Positions 1 to 6,855 are shown, counted from the first letter of the stretch. The stretch: DNA of 10,830 nt from Betaproteobacteria bacterium (GCA_007280315.1 QYQC01000219.1:1-10830); one strand, 5' to 3'. Notes: generated by a model from the sequence alone, not told the origin. Made by a program: numbers and translations.

Positions 1-35
1 ATTCAGTGCCGACGCGGAGGGCGCCGGCACTGAAT
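1..35. repeat. Strong hairpin at the very first base of the window
   Basis: Bases 1-10 (ATTCAGTGCC) are the exact reverse complement of bases 26-35. The pairing continues with 11:25 and 13-15:21-23, leaving a GGAGG loop and one mismatch. The hairpin lies inside the USP-domain coding sequence. Because its arm starts exactly at base 1, it may be a fold-back artefact at a contig end rather than biology. Confidence 0.6.
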
Positions 36-1255
36 TCCGAACCATCGACGGCAAGCAGAACACGGTCGAAGCGCCCGACAGGCGACAATCTCAGCGGTCT
101 GCGCCGGGCGGACAGGGCCGCGGTCGCAGCGGCGACGGCCAATTCGGTATGGTGGGTATGCATACCGACAATCAGGGCGCGCAGGATAATTCCGGCGCCG
201 GTCACCAGAGCCAGGGCCATGATGCCAAAACTTACATTCTGCAAGTACTTGATATGCTCGGGCTCGATCTTCTCGATCAAGCTCAGGTCGGACAGGTAAA
301 CGGGGATAACGATGGCGCGCGAAACCAGCACAATGGCCATGATCACGCCCATCACGACCTTGACCATGTAGGGTTTGACATAGGTGGTGCCGATGGCGCC
401 GAGCTGAATGCCGAACAGCGACCCGGCCAGAATGATCATGGCCAGGCGAATGTCCACATGCCCACCCCAGCCATACTTGATCGTGCCACCCACGCCCATG
501 ATAAAAGCAATGACCAATTCGGTGGCCGAGGCCATCAACGAAGGGACGCCGAGTGCGTACATCATTGAAGGCACGCCGATGAAGCCGCCCACGGCAATCG
601 TGGCAGCGAGCATGCCGGTGGCGAAGCCGATGGGGATTGTGACCAGAAACGAAATCCGGGTCTTGATGCTCGGAAAATAGATCATCGTTCCGGGGATGTT
701 CAGCGACTGTACCCAGCGCGCGAGCCGGGTCAGCTTCTCTTCGGCCTGGAATGCGCCGGTCCGGTGTATCGTCCACGCGTCATACAGCACGAAACCACCT
801 ACGATGGCGAGCACGAATACAAACGCGGCACTGACGTAAAGGTTGGAGCCGGCGTGACCATAGGCGGTCTTGATCGATTCCTGGATGTGCGCGCCGTAGA
901 GCATGCCGGCTTCGGCGGAAATGCCCAGAACCGCACCGAGCTTGAAGTCGACCTGGCCGTACCTGGCGCGCTTCAGCGCGCCTACCAGTGCTTTTGGGAA
1001 CTTGTGGCAGATGTTGCTCGCGACGGCGACTATGCCGGGTACGCCGATGCTCATCATTGCCGGCGTGAGCACAAAGGCTCCGCCTGAACCGATGAAGCCG
1101 CTCACCAGGCCGCCGACGAAACCGAAAATCAGCAGCAGTAGAACGCCGACGAAATCGAGGTGAATGAAGGAGGCGCCAATCGTTTCCAAATTCAGATACT
1201 CAGTGCTTCGCCTTGATTCCGAGCCAATCCCAGAAAAGCGCGGTAAAATTTCCAT
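1..1255 (-). CDS. TauE/SafE-family anion permease fused to a C-terminal universal stress protein domain (3' end cut by window)
   Basis: This is an open minus-strand frame running off the left edge, with 418 codons visible. From about residue 30 it is a polytopic membrane protein with the two glycine-rich half-repeats of the TauE/SafE (TSUP) family. The first half contains GFVGGLVSGFIGSGGAFVL; the second contains ATIAVGGFIGVPSMMYALG followed by ASATELVIAF. A longer central section (about residues 90-200) separates them. After the last helix, a basic linker leads at about residue 396 into FDRVLLAVDGSEFSAGALRVG, the first strand and nucleotide-loop region of a USP domain, which the window truncates. 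Family members export sulfite, sulfoacetate or other anions across the inner membrane; the substrate here is unknown. The start is uncertain. ATG at 1255 overlaps the upstream 75-codon gene by 56 nt, and TTG at 1189, with GAG nine bases upstream, would avoid the overlap. The gene forms an operon with that small gene. Confidence 0.85.
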   Translation of the reverse strand, partial: MEILPRFSGIGSESRRSTEYLNLETIGASFIHLDFVGVLLLLIFGFVGGLVSGFIGSGGAFVLTPAMMSIGVPGIVAVASNICHKFPKALVGALKRARYGQVDFKLGAVLGISAEAGMLYGAHIQESIKTAYGHAGSNLYVSAAFVFVLAIVGGFVLYDAWTIHRTGAFQAEEKLTRLARWVQSLNIPGTMIYFPSIKTRISFLVTIPIGFATGMLAATIAVGGFIGVPSMMYALGVPSLMASATELVIAFIMGVGGTIKYGWGGHVDIRLAMIILAGSLFGIQLGAIGTTYVKPYMVKVVMGVIMAIVLVSRAIVIPVYLSDLSLIEKIEPEHIKYLQNVSFGIMALALVTGAGIILRALIVGMHTHHTELAVAAATAALSARRRPLRLSPVGRFDRVLLAVDGSEFSAGALRVGTE

Positions 1256-1427
1256 GACCATAGGAAATCGCGAAAGCGATCGCCACTGGTATCAGGAACG
1301 TCCAGCCGCCCTTGCTGGTACTCTCGACAATCTCGTCCTCAAAGTATAAAAGCAGGAAGTCCAGCCCGGCGGTGAGGCCGCCGAAGCCAAGGAGAGAGTT
1401 GAGGTATTTGTTGTTCTTGTCTGACAT
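1200..1427 (-). CDS. Small membrane protein (75 aa) upstream of the TauE/SafE-USP gene
   Basis: I do not recognise a named family. The protein starts MSDKNNKYLNSLLGFGG. It has two hydrophobic stretches, about residues 8-28 (ending in LLLYFEDEIVES) and about 42-70 (GWTFLIPVAIAFAISYGHG and onward, rich in Trp/Phe), then a short basic tail IKAKH. An acidic/polar turn (about residues 30-40) joins them, consistent with a two-helix hairpin. The chosen ATG at 1427 is preceded by GGGGGGCTGGAGC, a plausible though not ideal ribosome site. The frame is open further upstream to 1709, but that extension looks non-coding. The permease gene follows directly or overlaps, so the two are probably co-transcribed, and this protein may be an accessory subunit of the permease. 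That role is inferred from position only. Confidence 0.72.
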   Translation of the reverse strand: MSDKNNKYLNSLLGFGGLTAGLDFLLLYFEDEIVESTSKGGWTFLIPVAIAFAISYGHGNFTALFWDWLGIKAKH

Positions 1428-1440
1428 GCTCCAGCCCCCC

Positions 1441-1473
1441 GGTTGCGCCAACGCAATACTGGTCGCAACCAGT
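1441..1473 (-). promoter_or_regulatory. Mutually exclusive hairpins in the leader of the 75-aa gene
   Basis: Read on the minus strand, the leader has stem ACTGGT-TGCG-ACCAGT (1473-1458) followed by stem TTGCG-TTGG-CGCAA (1456-1443), ending about 15 nt before the ATG at 1427. A third pairing, GGTTGCG (1470-1464) with CGCAACC (1447-1441), excludes both. Such competing stems next to a ribosome site can act as a switch, but no protein-binding or ligand-binding motif is recognised, and short stems can occur by chance. Confidence 0.35.
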
Positions 1474-1535
1474 GGATTGGCGGGAAACATCGTACGGACG
1501 CCAGCGTTGCATTGAAAGCACAATATCCGATTCGT

Positions 1536-1585
1536 CCGATAAGATCGATTTATATCGGCACGGGTACGTTCGATTGAGAAATCGA
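1536..1585. promoter_or_regulatory. Two dyads, possible operator region
   Basis: CCGATA (1536-1541) and TATCGG (1553-1558) form an inverted repeat spaced by 11 nt, with palindromic ATCGAT (1544-1549) near its centre. Close by, TCGATT-GAGA-AATCGA (1570-1585) is a 6-bp stem with a four-base loop. The patch is more AT-rich than its surroundings and sits between divergent operons, which is a usual place for an operator. No regulator is identified. Confidence 0.3.
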
Positions 1586-1710
1586 GCGATGGAAATCCCC
1601 GTTCTGTTTCCTTTTCGCGCATCCCGGGTGCACACTTCGTCACCGCTGATCCGGCATGCTGGAGACGCGCTGCGCCGAATGAAAACTGCGCCGATCTGGA
1701 CCCGGGCATT

Positions 1711-1719
1711 TGCTAAAAT
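1711..1719 (+). promoter_or_regulatory. Extended -10 promoter element for the SulP operon
   Basis: TGCTAAAAT combines a TGn extension with a -10 box matching TATAAT at five of six positions. The -35 region 17 bp upstream (near 1691) is poor, as is common for extended -10 promoters. Transcription would begin near 1726, giving a leader of about 20 nt. The ATG at 1746 has no recognisable Shine-Dalgarno sequence. Confidence 0.45.
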
Positions 1720-1745
1720 AGCCCTTTAGTTCGCGCCTCACTATC

Positions 1746-3521
1746 ATGAGCCTGCCTTCCCGGGCCGTTCTTGCACGCGTGTTTCCCTTCCTCGCCTGGT
1801 GGCCCCGTGTCAACCGGGCAAGCCTGCGCGTGGATCTGATCGCCGGTCTCATCGGCGCCGCGGTAGTGCTGCCGCAGGGCGTCGCTTTCGCCACCCTCGC
1901 CGGCATGCCCCCCGAGTATGGCCTGTACTGCGCCATGGTACCGACAATCGTCGCCGCGCTGTGGGGCTCCTCGTGGCATGCGGTGTCAGGGCCGACCAAT
2001 GCGGTATCGCTGGTGGTGTTCGCGACCGTGAGCACGCTGGCGGAGCCGGGTTCGGCGCACTACGTGCACTTGGTGCTGACGCTGTCGCTCATGTCGGGCC
2101 TGATCATGCTCACCCTGGGGATCCTGCGGCTCGGGACACTGGTGAATTTCATTTCGCACACCGTGGTGGTCGGTTTTACCGCAGGCGCCGGCGTGCTTAT
2201 TTTCGGCGCGCAATTGCGCAATTTTTTCGGCGTCGATATTGAGCGCAGCGTTTCCTTTCTGCGCACGCTGGAAGCGTTTGCGCTGCAGATCACAAACGTC
2301 AATCCGTATGTGCTGCTGGTCGCCATGGTGACACTGGCGACCGGTATTCTGGCACGCCGCTACGTCAAACAGGTGCCGTACATGATCGCCGCAATGCTGG
2401 CGGGGAGCGTAGTCGCTTTCGCTCTCAATCAGGCTCTCGGCGAGCAACTCACCGGGATTCGCACCCTGGGGGCATTGCCCGGTGCGCTTCCCCCATTGTC
2501 CCGTCCGGACTTCGAGCTGAATAATCTGAGAAAACTGCTCTCCATTGCCGTTGCAGTCACCGTTCTCGGCCTGACCGAGGCCGTTTCGATCGGGCGCGCG
2601 ATTGCGCTCAAGACCGGCCAGCGCATCGACGGCAACCAGGAATTCATCGGCCAGGGATTGTCCAACATCGTCGCCAGTTTCTTCTCCGGCTACCCGGCGA
2701 CCGCGTCATTCAACCGCTCAGGGCTGAACTACGAAGCCGGAGCGCACACACCGCTTGCCGCGGTGTTTTCCTCGCTGTTCCTGATCATGATTCTGGTTTT
2801 CGTCGCGCCGCTCATGGCCTACCTGCCGCTGGCCAGCATGGCCGCGATTCTGTTCCTGGTCGCCTGGGGATTGATCGACTTTGCCAGCATCCGCACCATA
2901 TTACGCGCCAGTCGCCCCGAAACCGCCGTGCTTGCACTCACATTTTCCGCGACGCTGCTGATGGAACTCGAATTCGCAATTCTGGTCGGCGTCATGCTAT
3001 CGCTGCTGGTCTATCTGAACCGCACCTCGCGTCCGAGCATGCGCAGCCTGGTGCCCGATCCGCGCCACGAAACGCGCAAAATGACCGTGCTGGGGGAAGG
3101 TCTGGTTGAATGCCCGCAGCTCAAGATGCTGCGCATCGAAGGCTCGATCTACTTCGGCGCGGTAAACCATGTCGACTCCCACTTCGACACGTTGCGCGAG
3201 GTGAGCCCGGGACAAAAGCATCTTCTGCTGATGGCGAAGAGCATTAATTTCGTCGACGTCGCCGGAGCCGAATTATTGGCGCACGAAGCCGGGCGGCGCA
3301 GGAAAATGGGTGGACAACTCTACATGTACAGCCTGCGCCAGCCGGTTCGCGACATGCTCGAGCGCGGCGGATACGTCGACCAGATCGGCCGGGCAAACAT
3401 TTTTGGCGGAAAATCCGAAGCGATAGGGGGCGTGTTCGCGCGTCTTGAACGATCCATCTGCGCGCGCTGCAATGCGCGAATCTTCAACGAATGTGCGGCG
3501 CTTCCGCCGGCGGAGAAATAG
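1746..3521 (+). CDS. SulP-family anion transporter with C-terminal STAS domain
   Basis: This 591-aa protein has the full SulP/SLC26 architecture. The N-terminal segment enters the membrane at about residue 30. The core contains MPPEYGLYCAMVPTIVAALWG (split: MPPEYGLY at 55-61, then the P-rich helix) and SGPTNAVS (81-88). Later come GLTEAVSIGRAIA and the SGYPATASFNRSGLNYEAGA element. A cytoplasmic STAS domain spans about residues 445-560. Family members import sulfate, bicarbonate, dicarboxylates or other anions by proton or sodium symport; sequence alone does not fix the substrate. In the STAS domain the loop reads NFVDVAGAELL, so the Ser/Thr seen in anti-sigma antagonists is absent, as in many transporter STAS domains. 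The tail carries three cysteines in ICARCNARIFNEC (C572, C575, C583). ATG 1746 lacks a clear ribosome site. The DUF599 gene follows 3 nt later, so the two form an operon. Confidence 0.92.
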   Translation: MSLPSRAVLARVFPFLAWWPRVNRASLRVDLIAGLIGAAVVLPQGVAFATLAGMPPEYGLYCAMVPTIVAALWGSSWHAVSGPTNAVSLVVFATVSTLAEPGSAHYVHLVLTLSLMSGLIMLTLGILRLGTLVNFISHTVVVGFTAGAGVLIFGAQLRNFFGVDIERSVSFLRTLEAFALQITNVNPYVLLVAMVTLATGILARRYVKQVPYMIAAMLAGSVVAFALNQALGEQLTGIRTLGALPGALPPLSRPDFELNNLRKLLSIAVAVTVLGLTEAVSIGRAIALKTGQRIDGNQEFIGQGLSNIVASFFSGYPATASFNRSGLNYEAGAHTPLAAVFSSLFLIMILVFVAPLMAYLPLASMAAILFLVAWGLIDFASIRTILRASRPETAVLALTFSATLLMELEFAILVGVMLSLLVYLNRTSRPSMRSLVPDPRHETRKMTVLGEGLVECPQLKMLRIEGSIYFGAVNHVDSHFDTLREVSPGQKHLLLMAKSINFVDVAGAELLAHEAGRRRKMGGQLYMYSLRQPVRDMLERGGYVDQIGRANIFGGKSEAIGGVFARLERSICARCNARIFNECAALPPAEK

Positions 3522-3524
3522 AGC

Positions 3525-4187
3525 ATGCACTATATAAGCGATGTTGTCGGTTTCAGTGCCAGTCTCGCCCTGCTTGGCGCCTACCATGCCTATCTGCGTT
3601 ACCGTTTGCGCAAGAACCCGGGCTACACGGTGCAGCGCCTCAACGACGTGGTACGCACGGCCTGGGTAAAGGAAATCATGCAGCGGCGCGAAGGTGTGCT
3701 TGCGGTGCAGACACTGCGCAATTCCATGATGGCTGCGGTCTTTCTCGCATCCACTTCGGTGCTGATGATCATCGGCGTGCTGACCCTGTCGGAGCAGGGA
3801 GACAAGCTGCGCACCACCTGGCAGGCGCTCGACGTCTTTGGCACGGCCAGCGCCCGACTGTGGCTGATCAAGATGCTGCTGTTGCTGGTCGACCTGCTGG
3901 TTGCGTTCTTCAGCTTCGCCACGGCGATACGCCTGTTCCACCACGTTGGTTACATGATCAACGCGCCGCAGGGCGAATTCCTGACTGGTGCCGACCCGGC
4001 CCACGTCAGCACCCACCTCAACCGCGCAGGCGGCTTCTACAGCATTGGCATGCGCGCCTATTACTACACGGTGCCGCTGTTGCTGTGGTTGTTCGGCCCG
4101 GCATTCATGCTCGCCGGAACCGTAGCGCTGGTAAGCGCGCTGTATTATCTGGACCGCTCGCCGCGCGTTTCGCTGTCCAAGTCATGA
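3525..4187 (+). CDS. DUF599-family integral membrane protein
   Basis: This 220-aa protein matches the DUF599 (PF04654) pattern as I know it. Helix 1 is at residues 5-24. Then comes VVRTAWVKEIMQRREGVLAVQTLRNSMMAA, quoted here only by its keys: AWVKEIM at 46-52 and VQTLRNSMMA at 61-70, leading into helix 2 (66-87). Helix 3 is at about 112-136, followed by RLFHHVGYMI (136-145). The final part, GGFYSIGMRAYYYTVPLLLW, begins a terminal hydrophobic region to about 207. The molecular function of the family is unknown. The ATG lies 3 nt after the SulP stop, and its Shine-Dalgarno GGAGA (3511-3515) is inside the last SulP codons. Translation is therefore probably coupled, and a role connected with the transporter is a reasonable inference. 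Confidence 0.85.
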   Translation: MHYISDVVGFSASLALLGAYHAYLRYRLRKNPGYTVQRLNDVVRTAWVKEIMQRREGVLAVQTLRNSMMAAVFLASTSVLMIIGVLTLSEQGDKLRTTWQALDVFGTASARLWLIKMLLLLVDLLVAFFSFATAIRLFHHVGYMINAPQGEFLTGADPAHVSTHLNRAGGFYSIGMRAYYYTVPLLLWLFGPAFMLAGTVALVSALYYLDRSPRVSLSKS

Positions 4188-4308
4188 CGTCGTTCCGCGT
4201 CGGGCACGGCCATCATTCGGTTAGTTCGGCGCAGATCCAGGCGAGCGGGGTCTGCCGACGGACGCGGACGCACCGCTGACGTATGCCAGCCGGCCCTCCA
4301 CCGTCGCG
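4188..4308 (+). other. Short intergenic gap with no clear signal
   Basis: Only a distant 7-bp inverted repeat is seen (CCGCGTC just after the DUF599 stop with GACGCGG near 4262). No T-tract terminator and no convincing promoter are visible, so the esterase gene may be read from the SulP-DUF599 transcript. Confidence 0.4.
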
Positions 4309-4920
4309 ATGAAGAAATTGTTGCGCGCATGCAGCCTGCTGCTCGCGGTCACGCTTGCTGCCTGCGGCGGCAGCGTCCCCAAACTATCCAAACTGCCGGC
4401 GGACGCCATCGTTCTCGCCTTCGGCGACAGCCTCACCTTCGGCACCGGCGCGCAGCCCGAGACCAGCTACCCGGCCGTACTGGAGAAGCTCATCGGGCGC
4501 AAAGTCTGGAGCGCCGGCGTGCCGGGCGAAGTGAGCGCGGCTGGTCTCGCGCGCCTGCCATCGGCGCTCGATTACTATCAACCCAGGCTACTCATACTGT
4601 GCCATGGCGGCAACGATTTCCTGCGCAAACTTGGCGATGCGCAGGCGGCGGAAAATCTGCGTGCCATGATCCGGCTCGCCAAGCAAAAGGGCATCGACGT
4701 GATTCTGGTCGGCGTGCCGAAACCGGGGCTGCTGCCGTCGCCGCCGGATTTCTACGCCGAGATCGCGAAGGAATTCCGTCTGCCCTACGAGGATACCGCG
4801 CTGAAGACTATCCTGCGTGACAGTGAATTGAAATCCGACATTGCTCACCCCAATGCCAAGGGCTACGCCAAACTGGCTGAATCAATTGCGGCGTTATTGA
4901 AGAAAAGCGGCGCTGTCTGA
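4309..4920 (+). CDS. Lipoprotein SGNH/GDSL hydrolase (TesA/arylesterase-like)
   Basis: This 203-aa protein begins with a lipoprotein signal: basic MKKLLR, a hydrophobic core, and lipobox LAAC with the lipidated cysteine at residue 19. The mature part is an SGNH hydrolase. Block I is FGDSLTFGTG with nucleophile Ser41, block II is GVPGE with Gly73, block III is GGND with Asn102, and block V is DIAHPNAKGY with Asp177 and His180. The spacing and length match TesA-type multifunctional esterase/thioesterase/lysophospholipase I. The enzyme should hydrolyse short esters or lipids while anchored to a membrane facing the periplasm. TesA homologues often sit opposite an ABC-transporter gene pair, which is absent here. 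The start is fixed by the signal peptide although no good ribosome site precedes it. The true substrate cannot be read from sequence. Confidence 0.88.
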   Translation: MKKLLRACSLLLAVTLAACGGSVPKLSKLPADAIVLAFGDSLTFGTGAQPETSYPAVLEKLIGRKVWSAGVPGEVSAAGLARLPSALDYYQPRLLILCHGGNDFLRKLGDAQAAENLRAMIRLAKQKGIDVILVGVPKPGLLPSPPDFYAEIAKEFRLPYEDTALKTILRDSELKSDIAHPNAKGYAKLAESIAALLKKSGAV

Positions 4921-5023
4921 TTTGCTGCGGCGCGAGATCGAAATCGGCCGCCGCCGGGAACCAAGCGGCAGACTTCAATCTTAGATGCGAAAATCACAGT
5001 GTCATTCCACCAGGGGACCAGAC

Positions 5024-5779
5024 ATGTTCGATCTGACCGGAAAAGTCGCGCTGATCACAGGCTCGACCAAGGGCATAGGCAAGTCCATCGCGGAGGAGAT
5101 GGCGCGAGCGGGCGCGAAGGTGGTGATCTCCAGTCGCAAGGCCGAAGCCTGCGAGGAAGTAACCGGGGAATTCACTGCCAAAGGCTACGAGGCCATTTCG
5201 CTGCCTTGTAATATCGCGCAAAAATCTCAGTTGCAGCAGCTGGTCGACGCGACCATGAAGCACTGGGGAAAGATCGACATCCTGGTGTGTAACGCCGCGG
5301 CCAACCCGGTCTACGGCCCGACGGCACAGGCGGGCGACGAGGTGTTCGACAAGATCATGGGCAACAACATCAAGAGCAACTGGTGGCTGTGCAATATGGT
5401 GATTCCGCAGATGGCCGAGCGCAGGGACGGCGTGGTGATCATTGTCTCCAGCATTGCCGCGCTCAAGGGCAACACCGTAATCGGCCTGTACGGCGTGTCC
5501 AAGGCCGCCGACACGGCGCTGGTCAGAAACTACGCCTGCGAGTGGGGGCCGTCCAATATTCGCGTCAATGCGATCCTGCCCGGCCTGATCAAGACCGATT
5601 TCGCGCGGGCGCTGTGGGAAAACGACCAGGCGCGCAAAGCGCGCGAGGCGATAACGCCGCTCAGGCGCCTGGGTGAGCCCGAAGAAATTGGCGGCATCGC
5701 GGTGTTCCTCGCCTCGAGGGCCGGCAGCTTTGTCACCGGCCAGACCATCGTCGCTGACGGCGGAGTGACTATAGCCTGA
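5024..5779 (+). CDS. Short-chain dehydrogenase/reductase (classical SDR)
   Basis: This is a 251-aa cytoplasmic NAD(P)-dependent oxidoreductase with all classical SDR landmarks. The Rossmann glycine motif is TGSTKGIG (12-19). Other landmarks are CNAA at 89-92 (the NNAG position), catalytic Asn about 115 in GNNIKS, catalytic Ser143 in VSSIAA, and Tyr156-x3-Lys160 in YGVSK. Then come NAILPGLIKTDF (182-193) and the C-terminal GQTIVADGG. SRK at 37-39 after the second strand hints at NADP preference, but this is weak. The overall look resembles DHRS4/FabG-like SDRs; the substrate is unknown. I chose ATG 5024 because AGGGGA (5012-5017) precedes it at good spacing and the protein then begins MFDLTGKVALITG as family members do. 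An in-frame ATG at 4985 would add 13 unlike residues. It converges on the next gene with only 15 nt between stops. Confidence 0.92.
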   Translation: MFDLTGKVALITGSTKGIGKSIAEEMARAGAKVVISSRKAEACEEVTGEFTAKGYEAISLPCNIAQKSQLQQLVDATMKHWGKIDILVCNAAANPVYGPTAQAGDEVFDKIMGNNIKSNWWLCNMVIPQMAERRDGVVIIVSSIAALKGNTVIGLYGVSKAADTALVRNYACEWGPSNIRVNAILPGLIKTDFARALWENDQARKAREAITPLRRLGEPEEIGGIAVFLASRAGSFVTGQTIVADGGVTIA

Positions 5780-5794
5780 ATGCTCGCCTGAACG

Positions 5795-6397
5795 CTAGCG
5801 GTGCTCGATCCACCAGATCAGTGCAACCAGAAGAAAGAACGCGAATTCGGCCAGCGTCACCAGCACGATCAGCATGCTGATGCGCCGTGCTGAGGGGCGC
5901 ATCGGCAGCCAGAAGCGCCGCATTCCCCAGCGCCACAACGGGTTCCATCCCCAGCGGTGTTCGCGCCGCAGATGGGCATGCAGCGCCCAGCCCCAGGCGG
6001 CGAGGCTTTTGTCCACTTCAACCATGTGGCGTGCCTGTTCTTCTTCCGGCAGGCTGGCGTAGACGTCGGTGACGACCAGGCGACTGCCGCCCGGCACGAG
6101 TTCCATCGAAAACCGCGTGCGCTGCTTGATCCCGGTCGAATAGACGATCGAAAACGCGTCCGCGGATTCAGCTTCGCGGCGCAACTCGAGCGTGGCGCTC
6201 TGCTGGTTGCTCAGATTGCGCCAGCTGACGCGAAATTCATCCGCGGAGAGCGGCTGCCATGCCTGGAATTCGAGATATGGATTGATGCGGTACATACACT
6301 CTACGTCGCCGCAGAACCGGCGCAACGCCGCCAGGCCGAGCGGCGTATCGACGGTCACCCATGATGCGTCCTGCGCCGTCGCCGCTTCAGTATTCAA
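5795..6397 (-). CDS. Unrecognised 200-aa protein with a C-terminal membrane anchor (possible SRPBCC-like fold)
   Basis: I cannot assign a firm family. Residues 12-165 look soluble and alternate short strands with polar turns: a helix-like LGLAALRRFCGDVECMYRINP (split at CGDV), then FRVSWRNLS, ATLELRRE, FSIVYSTGIKQRT and SRLVVTDVYASLP. A helix around 120-145 follows (EEQARHMVEVDKSLAAWGWAL). This order is reminiscent of SRPBCC/polyketide-cyclase-like proteins, but that is only a guess. A Trp/Arg-rich segment (RWGWNPLWRWGMRRFWLP, 148-165) precedes one strong transmembrane helix at 173-196, and the protein ends IEHR. The start is probably TTG 6397, which overlaps the USP stop (TTGA), implying translational coupling. 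No ribosome site is visible, and GTG at about 6358 is an alternative start. It is the last gene of the transporter/USP operon. Confidence 0.75.
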   Translation of the reverse strand: MNTEAATAQDASWVTVDTPLGLAALRRFCGDVECMYRINPYLEFQAWQPLSADEFRVSWRNLSNQQSATLELRREAESADAFSIVYSTGIKQRTRFSMELVPGGSRLVVTDVYASLPEEEQARHMVEVDKSLAAWGWALHAHLRREHRWGWNPLWRWGMRRFWLPMRPSARRISMLIVLVTLAEFAFFLLVALIWWIEHR

Positions 6398-6855
6398 GGA
6401 TGGGGAACGATCAGCAACCGCGCCCCGAGCGCCCTGACCAGGGTTTCAAGGTGCATGCGCGAGCGCAAACCTGTAGTCCCTTTGGGGCGGGGCGCGCCGA
6501 TCACGACCAGCTCGGGGGCGAATTCCAGGCTGTATGCGAGCAGGCACTCCGCCGGCTTGCCCAGTACCGTGCGGCATTGGTAGTTCAGCCCCAGCTGCGT
6601 TGCCTTTGTCCGCACGCGCGCCACCTGCACCGCGATTTCCGCTTCGATCTGATGCTCGACGTGCCTGCCGTAGGTCTCTCGCGTTGAGGCATTGTTGAGC
6701 CAGTCATCGCCCATCATGCCGCGCCAGAAATCCGGTACTACCACCAGTTGCCGCAGGCTCGCGCCGCGGGCGCACAGCGCGAGGGCGGCCCGCTCCGCGG
6801 CCTGCCCTCCGGGGGTGCCGTGGCTCGCCAGCACGATGCGAGAATATTCTGTCAT
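6394..6855 (-). CDS. Stand-alone universal stress protein (USP) with degenerate ATP motif
   Basis: This 153-aa protein has the USP alpha/beta fold pattern: strand MTEYSRIVLASHGTPGGQ, strand LRQLVVVPDF, a long helix (about residues 60-90) and strand YQCRTVLGKP. It ends ELVVIGAPRPKGTTGL...RALGARLLIVPHP. In ATP-binding USPs the first strand ends in an Asp and the C-terminal motif is G-x2-G-x9-G-S/T. Here the first strand ends SHG, and GTTG is followed nine residues later by LV rather than GS. Nucleotide binding may therefore be lost or altered. I use ATG 6855 rather than the in-frame TTG 6861, which lies in a terminator T-tract. Upstream are the 40-aa gene and the PSE transporter; downstream is the coupled membrane protein. 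A regulatory role on the transporter is inferred from context. Confidence 0.88.
   Translation of the reverse strand: MTEYSRIVLASHGTPGGQAAERAALALCARGASLRQLVVVPDFWRGMMGDDWLNNASTRETYGRHVEHQIEAEIAVQVARVRTKATQLGLNYQCRTVLGKPAECLLAYSLEFAPELVVIGAPRPKGTTGLRSRMHLETLVRALGARLLIVPHP

Larger units (their letters stand above)
1428..1745. other. Divergent intergenic region between the TauE/SafE operon and the SulP operon
   Basis: This 318-nt region has no convincing gene. Short frames cross it in both directions but lack family-like sequence. It holds the leader hairpins at 1441-1473, an AT-richer patch with dyads at 1536-1585, and the likely SulP promoter at 1711-1719. A minus-strand promoter for the small-protein/permease operon must lie here, but no clear -35/-10 pair is visible. 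TATAAA at about 1554-1549 (minus) is a possible -10 with no matching -35. Confidence 0.6.

Noticed and set aside
3..776. 257-codon minus-strand open frame
   Set aside because: It is one frame off the TauE/SafE-USP gene; the neighbouring frame gives the membrane helices and the USP motif, while this one is Arg/His-rich with no family pattern.
1428..1709. N-terminal extension of the 75-aa protein up to 1709
   Set aside because: The extension lacks hydrophobic or family-like sequence and covers the intergenic dyads; ATG 1427 gives a compact two-helix protein.
3273..4016. 247-codon minus-strand open frame
   Set aside because: It is antisense to the SulP and DUF599 genes, and its composition (Gln/His/Arg-rich) is that of a shadow.
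4985..5023. Upstream in-frame ATG for the dehydrogenase
   Set aside because: The added 13 residues are unlike SDR N-termini, and the later ATG has the ribosome site AGGGGA.
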